The notes under the pieces: generated by a model
Seen by the model: only the letters and a program-made list of their open reading frames with translations
Databases searched by the model: none
What the model was told of the DNA's origin: nothing
Shown here: one piece after another, positions 1-7,334 of the stretch
How the letters are laid out: every line of letters starts with the position of its first letter
Numbering within the stretch: position 1 is the stretch's first letter
From: CAYZUC01 sp964481705
GTDB lineage: Bacteria > Bacillota > Clostridia > Lachnospirales > Lachnospiraceae
Direction of reading: 5' to 3'
DNA length: 19,715 nt
NCBI GenBank assembly: GCA_964481705.1
Contig: CAYZUC010000051.1
Span: 1 to 19,715, forward strand
Made by a program: the position numbers and the translations under genes

Positions 1-91
1 AAAGTGTTTATATTTAAGGCTTGCGCAACATTTTTTGGCTATCTTGTCAACTACTATTTGTAATATTTTTTAAGTTTTTGGCACAAAAAAA

Positions 92-120
92 TAGTGGTCT
101 TCCACAATGAAAAACCACTA
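92..120 (-). terminator. Intrinsic terminator (minus strand)
   Basis: On the minus strand, arms TAGTGGT (120-114) and ACCACTA (98-92) form a 7-bp stem. A few more pairs (TTTC with GAAG) can form inside it. It is followed directly by seven T residues (91-85). It lies 3 nt beyond the stop of the small ORF at 124-201, so it probably ends whatever minus-strand transcript crosses this region. Confidence 0.75.
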
Positions 121-123
121 AAA

Positions 124-201
124 TTATATTGAATTAAGCCTAACTAAATGGCATTGGTTAATCAATTCTCTGTTCTTATCAGTTATTCTCTCATCAATCA
201 T
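124..201 (-). CDS. Possible 25-aa small protein or truncated gene start
   Basis: This minus-strand ORF of 25 codons plus stop begins with an ATG at 201 and encodes a charged peptide starting MIDERITDKNRELINQ. It has a very good ribosome site, AAGGAG, 7 nt before the ATG. The stop codon is followed within 3 nt by a clear intrinsic terminator. That SD-ORF-terminator layout is what one expects of a real short gene. It is equally what remains if the body of a longer gene was deleted and only its start and terminator were kept. I do not recognise the peptide and assign no function. It lies downstream of, and in the same direction as, the truncated membrane protein at 332-532. Confidence 0.35.
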   Translation of the reverse strand: MIDERITDKNRELINQCHLVRLNSI

Positions 202-331
202 TCTGATTCTCCTTAAAAGCAACATTTGAAAGCAGTATGCTCTAAATCACTTCATATCCATTCGAAAGTATGTATTTCCTTCTTTGCTATTGTTTTACCT
301 CTCATAATAAACCCACAAAAAACAGGCGCAA

Positions 332-532
332 TCAAGCATAGAAAATAGGCACCAAAAGTTGCAGGTTTAAATAATTCATCCGGTATTCGTCGATAACCAA
401 CATAAAAAAGAAAATCGGAATCACTTTATATGCTCCACCCAAAACAAATTCGCCTAAGGGAGCTCCGCATAGTAGTGACAAATGTAAAGCAGAAAATCCA
501 TATGCTATAAAACCGGTAACGAAAAACGACAT
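332..532 (-). pseudogene. Small membrane protein, probably C-terminally truncated
   Basis: The ORF encodes 66 aa. The ATG at 532 is preceded by AAAGGAGG at good spacing, which makes it a better start than the one nine codons upstream. The N-terminal part has a hydrophobic segment and then a GAPLGEFVLGG-like motif. I recall this motif from small Firmicutes membrane proteins of about 130 aa with several helices. After this motif the residues no longer look like that family, and the frame stops at residue 66. The minus-strand terminator lies only at 120-92, so the original gene may have been longer and lost its tail by a frameshift or deletion. The intact start region and truncated end make a decayed gene the best guess. 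The family assignment is from memory of the motif only. Confidence 0.45.
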
Positions 533-612
533 ACCTATTCCTCCTTTACTCACTTGCATAACTTACACGCTTGTGTCATTATTATAAGAAGCAAGCACAA
601 TAGCGTCAAGAG

Positions 613-654
613 TTGGTACAAAAGTGATACGTTTTTATGCTATTTGTATCACTT
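613..654 (+). promoter_or_regulatory. Promoter with palindromic operator for the TetR gene at 684
   Basis: A -35-like TTGGTA (613-618) and a -10-like TATGCT (636-641) are separated by 17 bp. A perfect 9-bp inverted repeat overlaps them: AAGTGATAC (622-630) lies in the spacer and GTATCACTT (646-654) lies just after the -10. Binding there would block RNA polymerase, as expected for an autoregulated TetR-family repressor. The gene starts 30 bp downstream. The repeat is seen directly; its use as an operator is inference. Confidence 0.6.
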
Positions 655-683
655 CTGATTACAATTTAAAGGAGGATTAACAA

Positions 684-1244
684 ATGGAAAGAAGTCAGAA
701 CCCATCCGCTATACGCTCCAGAAAAATGATTGTGGATGCCTTGTTACGATTGATGGAACGAAAACCATACAATGAAATCAGCGTGACAGATATAGCTAAA
801 GAAGCACAAGTTGTAAGAAAGACCTTTTACCGTCATTTTTACACGTTAGAAGATGTCCTTGATGAATATGTAGAGCAGCTTTTTGTTGAATACAGTAGCA
901 TGCTAAAAGACGCACAGATACAGAATATTGTAGAACATATTCCGCTTTACTTTTCCTTTTGGAAGAGTCATGAAGATTTTTTACAGGTTCTGAGTAAGAA
1001 TGATTTGCTCTTTTTAATACTAAAAAAATATGATCAAATCTTCCCTGATATTTTTGCACTCCTCCCCTGTCATATGGATGAGGATGCTGTAATAAAAAGC
1101 TACTTTCAATCTTATACAGCTGGAGGATTCTTCAGTCTGCTCTTCCAGTGGATTAAGTCAGGATATAAAGAATCGCCCGAAGAGATGAGCTCCATTTTCA
1201 CCAAATTCTTTGCTCAGTTTATTGCAGATAATCAAATACGATAA
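684..1244 (+). CDS. TetR/AcrR family transcriptional regulator
   Basis: This is a 186-aa cytoplasmic DNA-binding protein, a usual length for the family. Residues about 12-55 form the TetR N-terminal domain, with the recognition region around VTDIAKEAQVVRKTFYRHF followed by a short linker. The C-terminal two thirds are helical and variable and would form the ligand-binding and dimer domain, resembling the TetR_C type found in Firmicutes. The ATG at 684 follows AAAGGAGG at good spacing. A palindrome in its own promoter (622-654) suggests autorepression. The next gene, an EFR1-type ferredoxin 113 bp downstream on the same strand, has its own promoter with one half-site-like element and is a likely target. 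The ligand cannot be read from the sequence. Confidence 0.9.
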   Translation: MERSQNPSAIRSRKMIVDALLRLMERKPYNEISVTDIAKEAQVVRKTFYRHFYTLEDVLDEYVEQLFVEYSSMLKDAQIQNIVEHIPLYFSFWKSHEDFLQVLSKNDLLFLILKKYDQIFPDIFALLPCHMDEDAVIKSYFQSYTAGGFFSLLFQWIKSGYKESPEEMSSIFTKFFAQFIADNQIR

Positions 1245-1268
1245 ATCTGTCCCAAATGTCACCTTTTT

Positions 1269-1319
1269 GTTTCACTTATAGAAAATACATTGACTTTCCT
1301 TTTCTGAAATCAATATAAT
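1269..1319 (+). promoter_or_regulatory. Promoter of the EFR1-type ferredoxin gene
   Basis: TTGACT (1290-1295) and TATAAT (1314-1319) are separated by 18 bp and form a near-consensus promoter. Just upstream, GTTTCACTT (1269-1277) matches one arm of the TetR operator at 646-654 at 8 of 9 positions. No matching second arm sits at the same spacing, so regulation by the neighbouring TetR is only a suggestion. Confidence 0.6.
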
Positions 1320-1357
1320 GGCCTCATCAACAAAAAAATACAAAAGGGAGACAAAAA

Positions 1358-2116
1358 ATGCCAACAATTTATTGCTTTTCTGCAACAGGTAACAGCTTAT
1401 ATACAGCCAAAAAGATCAGTTATGCTATTCAGGGAACTGTCTATCCTATGACAGCACCTATAGAAGTATGCGATGATTCCGTCGTTGGATTTGTATTTCC
1501 TACCTATTACATAGATCTTCCCATTATTGTATCTGAGTTTATCTCAAGGCTCACATTCACAGCGAAAAATCCATATATTTTTGCTGTTACTACTTATGGA
1601 GGCTTTTCCTTTGGTGTAGCACGATATATTGAAAAGCTTTTGGATAAAAAGGGACTTTCGCTTAGTTTTTTTGCCAAACATCGTAGTGTGGAGAATTACT
1701 CTCCTTCTCCTGTTTTGTTTGTTAATAACTATCCTTTCGTTCACAAAACAGCAGAAAAAAGTATTCATAAAATCTGTAGCGATATACAGAGAAAAAAAAC
1801 AAATCGTAGTTATGACTACACTTTCATTAATATAATACAGCATAGAATCAATCCACTTCACTCCCATAAGCCGGTAAACGAAATGTTCCATGTTAATGGT
1901 TGTATCGGATGTGGCTTGTGTACAAAGATTTGTCCACGGGGAAATATTTCATTGGAAAATGGGAAACCAGTATTTCATGGAAATTGTGAACTTTGTACAG
2001 GATGTCTTCATGCTTGCCCGCAAAACGCCATTAGCTGGCAATGCTCGAAAAAGAAAAAACAATATCGTCATCCACAGATTTCCATCACCGAGCTGATTGA
2101 TTTTCTGCATTGCTAG
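1358..2116 (+). CDS. EFR1-type flavodoxin/ferredoxin fusion protein
   Basis: This 252-aa protein joins a flavodoxin-like N-terminal half to a C-terminal ferredoxin. Residues 5-17 (CFSATGNSLYTAK) are the FMN phosphate-binding loop of the flavodoxin fold, and PTYYIDLP (48-55) and TTYGG (78-82) are the further flavin-contact loops. The C-terminus carries two 4Fe-4S motifs: Cys182, 185, 188 and 192, and Cys210, 213, 216 and 220. The family name EFR1 is known, but its physiological partner is not. The role is intracellular electron transfer between low-potential carriers. The start follows GGGAG and a strong promoter at 1290-1319. The gene sits directly downstream of a TetR regulator, a pairing that suggests induction by an unknown signal. 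Confidence 0.88.
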   Translation: MPTIYCFSATGNSLYTAKKISYAIQGTVYPMTAPIEVCDDSVVGFVFPTYYIDLPIIVSEFISRLTFTAKNPYIFAVTTYGGFSFGVARYIEKLLDKKGLSLSFFAKHRSVENYSPSPVLFVNNYPFVHKTAEKSIHKICSDIQRKKTNRSYDYTFINIIQHRINPLHSHKPVNEMFHVNGCIGCGLCTKICPRGNISLENGKPVFHGNCELCTGCLHACPQNAISWQCSKKKKQYRHPQISITELIDFLHC

Positions 2117-2208
2117 TATAATCTTATTGATCGTGATAGGCGTGATTTTTGTTGCTTTGTTCTATATCAAAGCAATGAGGCAAGCGTTTCTTGAAGCTCC
2201 CTTTGGAT

Positions 2209-3174
2209 TCATGAAAAAAACAGAACAAATCGAATTAATGTCAGTATCAACAAGTGTCCCGGATAAAAAATGTAGAAAAAATATTTCATTTGTAGTCCTC
2301 TTTTTCCATTGTATGCAGCAATGGGTATTAATCCAAGGATCGCAGTCAGTTCACTGGGATCTGCCAATATAAGAGATAGAATTCCAAGACCTGCTGCTTT
2401 AATTCTTTTTTTTCGAAAATGATATAAAACGGATGTACTGACAACTATTCCAAAGTAGTAATCACTTCGAATTGCTATTGTTATACCCATTCCTATTACC
2501 ATAACCAGAAGTTTTGCAAATCTAAGATTAGCTTCATATACTGAGGATTTTCTCCTTTTTATGAGGTAAATGCAAATGGAAATCAAGAGTGCAGTGAGGT
2601 AAAGAACTATCGTTACCAGGTTACCAATATCCAAAATTCCACGACCTCCCCACTTTGCTCCTGAAATCAGACCAAATAACATTGCTGCCAAGGCCGGGAT
2701 ACCAAACAAGCTAAGAATTTGCTGTGTTTCTATTGTACTTCGATCAATCCTTTGATATAGATACAGTACGGACAATCCAATTGCCAGTCCCCAGAACACA
2801 TTTTGTTGTTGAAAGCTTATCCATTTTCCACAGTTTGCTAAGTCAAAGGGGATTTCTGATAGGAAAGCAAATATGTACATACGAGTCATATAGGCCTTAA
2901 TATCCTTTGTATGACAAAATCCCTCCACCAGTAGAAACACATAAATTGGTAATGCAATTCTTCCAATCATACGAAATACCAATACCAGAATTCCTACCCC
3001 TATGTACTCATTTAGTGTACTTAGCTTACCTATGTTGAAGATACTAATGGAGAAAAAACCATTTTGAATAAGATATTGATCCAGCAGAACTGCTGCAGTA
3101 TGATCCAGCAGCATGGTAATTGTAGCAATGATTTTTAAAGTACTTCCAGTAATTCCATTTCTAATAATTTTCAT
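2209..3174 (-). CDS. TraX family membrane protein (putative acyltransferase)
   Basis: This 321-aa multi-spanning membrane protein carries TraX-family hallmarks. These are an early helix with MLLDHTAAVL (about residues 21-30), IGRIALPIYVFLLVEG about residue 70, and a following stretch with FLSEIPFDL. TraX of the F plasmid acetylates pilin. Chromosomal stand-alone copies like this one are common in Clostridia and their substrate is not known, so no conjugation role should be inferred. About nine hydrophobic segments are visible. The ATG at 3174 follows a GAGG-type ribosome site. An XRE-type regulator lies 97 bp upstream in the same direction and may be co-transcribed. The 3' end runs into DNA downstream of the convergent EFR1-type ferredoxin gene with no obvious terminator between them. 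Confidence 0.85.
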   Translation of the reverse strand: MKIIRNGITGSTLKIIATITMLLDHTAAVLLDQYLIQNGFFSISIFNIGKLSTLNEYIGVGILVLVFRMIGRIALPIYVFLLVEGFCHTKDIKAYMTRMYIFAFLSEIPFDLANCGKWISFQQQNVFWGLAIGLSVLYLYQRIDRSTIETQQILSLFGIPALAAMLFGLISGAKWGGRGILDIGNLVTIVLYLTALLISICIYLIKRRKSSVYEANLRFAKLLVMVIGMGITIAIRSDYYFGIVVSTSVLYHFRKKRIKAAGLGILSLILADPSELTAILGLIPIAAYNGKRGLQMKYFFYIFYPGHLLILTLIRFVLFFS

Positions 3175-3271
3175 AAAAATACCTCTTTCCTATATTCTTA
3201 TCCAGAGTATAAAAAAGAGGGATTAAATGGTCTACCACCATATGCTTGCATTTGTGTCAACTTTGTTAGCA

Positions 3272-3661
3272 TCAACGATAAAAGATTAAAAACACAACCA
3301 ATTCTATCAAAATTACGGCTGCCACGAGACCTATCATCATTGTTGCAATCTTCACAATGCCATTCATAACAATCTGAATACTCTTACTCTTCTCAATTGA
3401 CTTTTTCTCAGAAGTCGGTTTCTGTTCTATAATAGCTGGTTCTACATTTGAATGAGACTTAGTCTCTTCATCACGAAAAAATTCCTCAACGGATATATCG
3501 AAGTACTTGCTCAGAGCAATCAAATTTACGGCACTCGGGCTTACCTCATCTGTTTCCCATTTAGAAACCGCCTGCCTGGATACGCCAATCTGTTGACCAA
3601 GTTCTTCCTGTGATATTTTATTCTCTGTTCGATAATTTCGAATGACATTTCCAATACTCAT
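3272..3661 (-). CDS. XRE-family regulator with C-terminal membrane anchor
   Basis: This is a 129-aa protein. Residues 5-60 form an HTH_3/Cro-C1 domain, with SQEELGQQIGVSRQAVSKWE giving the two helices and the conserved SxWE end. A charged linker (about 65-100) leads to one long hydrophobic segment (about 103-127) ending in FYR. The HTH-linker-single helix layout is widespread in Firmicutes and suggests a DNA-binding protein tethered to the membrane, perhaps sensing envelope state or a membrane partner. It is divergent from the hydrolase at 3839 and upstream of traX in the same direction. Possible targets are therefore its own operon and the divergent gene. A -10 TATAAT lies on the minus strand at 3743-3738, with a poor -35. 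Confidence 0.88.
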   Translation of the reverse strand: MSIGNVIRNYRTENKISQEELGQQIGVSRQAVSKWETDEVSPSAVNLIALSKYFDISVEEFFRDEETKSHSNVEPAIIEQKPTSEKKSIEKSKSIQIVMNGIVKIATMMIGLVAAVILIELVVFLIFYR

Positions 3662-3737
3662 GGAGCTCCCCTTTATTTCATATCAATATATCTATTAATA
3701 AGCTATTTCATTTTTGCAGATAGAGCTGTTTTTTTCA

Positions 3738-3765
3738 TTATATCATCTCACGATAAAAGTATGAA
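3738..3765 (-). promoter_or_regulatory. Possible promoter for the XRE/traX genes
   Basis: On the minus strand TATAAT (3743-3738) is preceded, after 16 bp, by TTCATA (3765-3760), which matches the -35 consensus at 4 of 6 positions. It lies about 77 bp upstream of the XRE start, inside the 177-bp divergent spacer shared with the hydrolase at 3839. The weak -35 makes this tentative. Confidence 0.35.
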
Positions 3766-3838
3766 TATAATTATTGAATATGGTAAAATGGGATGAACGA
3801 AAACAATAGAATCAACTAAGTGAGGAACCTCCGAAATT

Positions 3839-4783
3839 ATGAAAGCAAACAAGAGTATAGAACTATTTTACGAAGAATATGTCTCGATTAATAACATACA
3901 ACAGTATTTTCTCCACTATCCCAAAGAGTGTGATAATGTAGTTCTTTTTGTTCATGGTGGTATGACAGAGGCACAGCTTACCTATCGAACGGTATTGTAT
4001 GACCGGTTGTACTCTTTTGTATATTACGACCAACGCGGAACCGGAAAGACCCAGTCTAAGAATAAGAGTCTCCCAGAGGAAATTACGCTCGATGTGTTGG
4101 TCAAAGATCTGGATGCTACGATACAGTACATTCGCCAGAAATACCCGAATAAAAAGCTAATTTTGTTAGGACATTCACGAGGTAGTGTTCTTGCGGTAGA
4201 ATATCTAAAAACTCATAGTGATACGGTAGATGTCTACATCGGAATGGGGCAAATTGTATGTTTCAAAGAAGGCATGGAATATACATTTGACCATATCCAG
4301 CCCAAAGCAAATAAGCAAGACCATGCAAAGATAGATTCCATTAGAAATCTTGTTGAAGCAGCTTCGCTTGAAAACCTAGCTAAGGCTTCTATTGATTTGG
4401 AGAAGCTTCAGAACAAATATGGTTTAGCAGGATATCGATACGGAAATCTACAATTGCTTCGATTGATTATGAAAAGTCCGGTATTCAATATCTCTGACTT
4501 TCTTCCCTTATTGACCGCTATCAAGACAAACCGCAACCTCTTCCCATGTGTTGGAGGATGCTGCTTACATACATGGTCGACCTTCCCGTTTCCTCTCTAT
4601 TTTCTATGCGGACGAAATGACTGGCAAGCTCCGGGCGTACTTGTTGAGAAATACTATGAACATATCACCGCTCCCAGAAAACAATTATATTGGATTGAAA
4701 ATGCCGGACATTTTACTGATCTAGATAATCCTGAAGCATGTATGAATGCGATAAATGAAATACTATGTACTTTTCTGTATTGA
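3839..4783 (+). CDS. Alpha/beta hydrolase (proline iminopeptidase-like)
   Basis: This is a 314-aa alpha/beta-fold hydrolase. HGG (39-41) forms the oxyanion hole, DQRGTGKT (64-71) is the conserved loop of the S33/prolyl-aminopeptidase-like branch, and GHSRGS places the nucleophile at Ser113. The probable acid is Asp261 (GRNDW) and the general base is His291 (NAGHF), so the triad is complete. There is no signal peptide, so the enzyme is cytoplasmic. Substrate specificity cannot be read from the sequence; a peptide, ester or amide is possible. The gene ends 56 bp before the TetR gene at 4840, and the regulator's operator begins at the stop codon. It could be functionally linked to the ligase downstream, but the promoter between them makes this uncertain. 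Confidence 0.87.
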   Translation: MKANKSIELFYEEYVSINNIQQYFLHYPKECDNVVLFVHGGMTEAQLTYRTVLYDRLYSFVYYDQRGTGKTQSKNKSLPEEITLDVLVKDLDATIQYIRQKYPNKKLILLGHSRGSVLAVEYLKTHSDTVDVYIGMGQIVCFKEGMEYTFDHIQPKANKQDHAKIDSIRNLVEAASLENLAKASIDLEKLQNKYGLAGYRYGNLQLLRLIMKSPVFNISDFLPLLTAIKTNRNLFPCVGGCCLHTWSTFPFPLYFLCGRNDWQAPGVLVEKYYEHITAPRKQLYWIENAGHFTDLDNPEACMNAINEILCTFLY

Positions 4784-4829
4784 CTCCTCGGTCAATCTGA
4801 TTTATAATAGAAATTGACCAATGAGTCAA
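4780..4829 (+). promoter_or_regulatory. Promoter flanked by two TetR-type operators
   Basis: TTGACT (4780-4785) and TATAAT (4803-4808) are separated by exactly 17 bp, close to an ideal sigma-A promoter. Two 16-bp palindromes of the form TTGAC-N6-GTCAA bracket it. The first (4780-4795) contains the -35 box and overlaps the stop codon of the upstream hydrolase. The second (4814-4829) covers the expected transcription start. Their centres are 34 bp apart, and the two sites are also inverted copies of each other (12 of 15 positions match). This architecture fits tight autorepression by the TetR encoded at 4840. The repeats are seen; the binding is inferred. Confidence 0.8.
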
Positions 4830-4839
4830 CACAATTGAA

Positions 4840-5517
4840 ATGGTAAATATAGATAAAATGATGAATAAACAAAATTTAGTTAACATACCTGAGACAACAA
4901 AACCAGACCTTCTTACCGAAACAGGTATTAAGGAGTTTTCCACTCACTCATACTCTGAAGCCAGTACCGATCGGATTACCAAGACCGCAGGAGTATCCAA
5001 GGGATTATTGTTCCATTATTTTGGCTCGAAGAAGGGACTCTATTTACACTGTATCTCCGAATCACTCGAACGGCTTATTATCCCATTTTCACTTGACGAG
5101 ACAAGTGATTTCTATCAGGTCATCTTCTCTTCGCTCGATGAGAAAATTCGATTATGCAAGGACTTTCCAGATGAAATGCACCTCATCAACCTTGCTTCCA
5201 GGGAGGCATCTGCGGAGATTATAAGTGAACGAAATGAACTGTTTCTATCCTATCGTCAAAAGACTTTAAAGGAATCCACGAGAGTCTTTGAAATTGCAAT
5301 CGCTACTCTTCCCCAAGAAGAGAAACAATCTTCTAAGATAGTAAAGGAAGGACTTCAACTCTACTGCAGTGCGATTATACAAAAATATTTGACGATGTAT
5401 CAGCAAACACCTGATATATTCTTTCAAAAAGCTGATGAAATCAAAAGTGAAATGAAGGAATATCTTGATCTGTTTCTATTTGGAATTGTGGAGAGAAATA
5501 AGGAGAAAACACCATGA
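4840..5517 (+). CDS. TetR/AcrR family regulator of the ligase operon
   Basis: This 225-aa regulator has an N-terminal TetR HTH at about residues 27-70 (TDRITKTAGVSKGLLFHYFGS, then KKGLYLHC). The C-terminal domain is all-helical, as expected for a dimerising ligand-binding domain. The start is uncertain because neither the ATG at 4840 nor those at 4858 and 4861 has a good ribosome site. The stretch before the HTH is somewhat longer than usual, so a start at 4858 or 4861 is possible. Its promoter carries two TTGAC-N6-GTCAA palindromes. The stop overlaps the ATG of the adenylating enzyme by 4 nt (5514-5517), so the two are translationally coupled. The effector may therefore be the ligase's acid substrate or its CoA or AMP product, which is inference. 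Confidence 0.9.
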   Translation: MVNIDKMMNKQNLVNIPETTKPDLLTETGIKEFSTHSYSEASTDRITKTAGVSKGLLFHYFGSKKGLYLHCISESLERLIIPFSLDETSDFYQVIFSSLDEKIRLCKDFPDEMHLINLASREASAEIISERNELFLSYRQKTLKESTRVFEIAIATLPQEEKQSSKIVKEGLQLYCSAIIQKYLTMYQQTPDIFFQKADEIKSEMKEYLDLFLFGIVERNKEKTP

Positions 5518-6884
5518 GAAAAAAAATCGGAATGTTAAAAGCAATTCACCTTTGCAAGCAGTTCACAAAAGCTGTTCCAGTTAAGCGTAAAGAAATACAA
5601 GACAAGCGACTTCATGAACTCGTTGCGTATGCAAGGGCCAACAGTCCTTACTATAAGAAGCTTTATGAATCTGTTCCAAAGGATTTCGAACTGTCCGACC
5701 TTCCTTGTGTCAACAAATTGGAATTAATGGCTCATTATAATGAATGGACCACTGATTCTTCTGTCAAGCTGGAAGATATACAGGATTTTATGAAGAACCT
5801 GGACAATATCGGCAGAAAATTCAAAGGAAAATATCTTGTCTTTACGACTAGTGGTTCTACCGGTAATCCCCTTGTATCACTATGCGACTATAATACCAAT
5901 CAGGTTATGAATGCTATCAATATTCTCCGTACTTTCTCCAGAAAAGAAGATATGTCTGCATTTATTAAGGATGGTGGTCGCAGCATCGGCGTCTTTGCCA
6001 ATGAAGGGTTTTATCTCGGCAATAGTTCTGTACGTGCAAGACTATTATCCATGCCTTGGAAGAAGAAACAAATAGCAGTCACTTCTGCTCTGCTTCCGAC
6101 AGATAAGATTGTGGAACAGCTCAATACGTTTCAACCTTCCATGTTGGGCGGTTATCCTTCAAATCTCGAGCTGCTGATTGATGAGCAAAGAAGCGGACGT
6201 CTGCATATCAGACCCGTTCTCATCATGACCGGCGGTGAGTACTTATCCGACAAGCTTCGCGAAGATCTTGCAGATGCCTTCCACTGCTACGTTCAGACTT
6301 CCTATTCCTGTACAGAAGGAGGAACTATGGCATGCGAGTGTACCGAACATCATTTTCATATCAATGATGACTGGATTTTACTCGAGCCAGTGGACAAGGA
6401 TAATCAGCTGGTTTCGGATGGTATACAGTCTGACAAAGTCTTAATCACGAATCTCTCAAATTACTCACTTCCCTTTATCCGATATGAAGTGACCGATCGT
6501 GTCGTTATGCATCACTCTCCATGTGCTTGTGGCAATCCATCTCCTTGGATCACACTTGAAGGTCGTACCGACGACGTCGTAACTCTGATTCAGGATGGAA
6601 AGGAAATTCGAATCGCACCTCTTGCTATCTATGCAATGCTAAAAGAGCTTCATGTGCTTCGTCGCTTCCAGTTGCTCGTTGGAAAGAACAATAATCTTGA
6701 GCTTCGTCTGGAACCGGTTGACTCTGTATCACGTAAGGATGCATTTGCAACAGCTGAGAAAGAAATACGCTCATTCCTGTCCATCCATGGCATTTCGGAA
6801 GTAACCATTTCTCTTTCTGAGGAACTCCCAAAACAAAATGCAGGGAGTGGAAAATTCAAACACATTATTCAACTTTCTCATTAA
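5514..6884 (+). CDS. Phenylacetate-CoA ligase / coenzyme F390 synthetase-like adenylating enzyme
   Basis: This 456-aa enzyme belongs to the PaaK-like branch of the ANL superfamily, of normal length. The ATP-binding P-loop is TTSGSTGNP at about residue 115. An SCTEGG motif lies near residue 265 and NLSNYSLPFIRYEVTD near 315. EGRTDD then begins the small C-terminal domain, and the NAGSGKFKHI tail near residue 445 carries the expected catalytic lysine region. A CACGNPSPW stretch resembles the Cys-rich loop seen in PaaK/F390 synthetases. Such enzymes activate a carboxylate with ATP to an acyl-AMP and often transfer it to CoA; the acid here is unknown. AAGGAG precedes the ATG. The gene is the second in a two-gene operon with the TetR at 4840 and ends at a strong hairpin. 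Confidence 0.85.
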   Translation: MRKKIGMLKAIHLCKQFTKAVPVKRKEIQDKRLHELVAYARANSPYYKKLYESVPKDFELSDLPCVNKLELMAHYNEWTTDSSVKLEDIQDFMKNLDNIGRKFKGKYLVFTTSGSTGNPLVSLCDYNTNQVMNAINILRTFSRKEDMSAFIKDGGRSIGVFANEGFYLGNSSVRARLLSMPWKKKQIAVTSALLPTDKIVEQLNTFQPSMLGGYPSNLELLIDEQRSGRLHIRPVLIMTGGEYLSDKLREDLADAFHCYVQTSYSCTEGGTMACECTEHHFHINDDWILLEPVDKDNQLVSDGIQSDKVLITNLSNYSLPFIRYEVTDRVVMHHSPCACGNPSPWITLEGRTDDVVTLIQDGKEIRIAPLAIYAMLKELHVLRRFQLLVGKNNNLELRLEPVDSVSRKDAFATAEKEIRSFLSIHGISEVTISLSEELPKQNAGSGKFKHIIQLSH

Positions 6885-6896
6885 TATGCAAATAAT

Positions 6897-6937
6897 AATA
6901 CCCCCAATCCACTTTTATTGTGTGGATTGGGGGTATT
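6897..6937. terminator. Strong bidirectional-type hairpin between convergent genes
   Basis: A perfect 16-bp inverted repeat (6897-6912 with 6922-6937) encloses a 9-nt loop and includes five consecutive G-C pairs. It sits 13 bp after the ligase stop and 23 bp before the end of the convergent small membrane protein gene. The downstream T run is short on both strands, so termination relies on the very stable stem. Confidence 0.75.
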
Positions 6938-6959
6938 TCACTTCGTATTAATTCTATCC

Positions 6960-7208
6960 TTACATACTGCCTGCAATTGCTGCAATCATTGCTGCCATTG
7001 CTGAATAAGAGAAAATAGATATTACGATTCCGACTGCATACCAGATTAACGTTGCTTTTGCAAAATTAGACTTACTTGGCTTTGTATTCTTTGTATCACC
7101 AAATGCCCATACAAAGGCAAGAATAAGACCAACGCAAGGAATCGCTAATAAGAATGTAGTCAATAACCATTCGCCGAGAGTAATTGTTACAGAATTTTCT
7201 GTATCCAT
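6960..7208 (-). CDS. Small two-helix membrane protein (82 aa)
   Basis: The start is placed at the ATG at 7208, because GAGGAGG lies about 7 nt upstream; the in-frame ATG five codons earlier would overlap that site. The protein has two hydrophobic segments. The first, about residues 11-35, contains LLAIPCVGLILAFVWAFG, and the second is at about 56-80. A polar, lysine-rich loop (TKNTKPSKSNFAKA) separates them. I recall similar small proteins in Clostridia that have the IPCVGLI...WAFG pattern and no known function. It is divergent from the DUF2752 gene at 7335. The two families could be linked, but the sequence alone does not show it. Confidence 0.75.
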   Translation of the reverse strand: MDTENSVTITLGEWLLTTFLLAIPCVGLILAFVWAFGDTKNTKPSKSNFAKATLIWYAVGIVISIFSYSAMAAMIAAIAGSM

Positions 7209-7334
7209 TTTTTTCCTCCTCATAAGTAAATTTTTAAGTTTCTATAATTATACTACAATTCAGCAATAATGTGCAACAAATATACTTGAAAACGGTTATT
7301 GCATAAATTAGTTACTTGTATTACCATAACTATT

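Noticed and set aside
2097..2372. Plus-strand 91-aa ORF after the EFR1-type ferredoxin, with a hydrophobic N-terminus
   Set aside because: It has no ribosome site, and its second half is antisense to TraX. The first part (2117-2208) could be a gene remnant, but nothing recognisable supports it.
2209..3174. TraX as evidence for a conjugative element
   Set aside because: Stand-alone TraX homologues are common on Clostridia chromosomes, and no relaxase, T4SS, integrase or other transfer gene is present.
3226..3242. Short ATGGT...ACCAT hairpin between XRE and traX as a terminator
   Set aside because: The stem is only 5 bp and the T-rich part is interrupted; read-through from XRE to traX remains likely.
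3255..3260. TTGACA on the minus strand ahead of traX as a separate promoter
   Set aside because: No acceptable -10 box follows at 16-18 bp.
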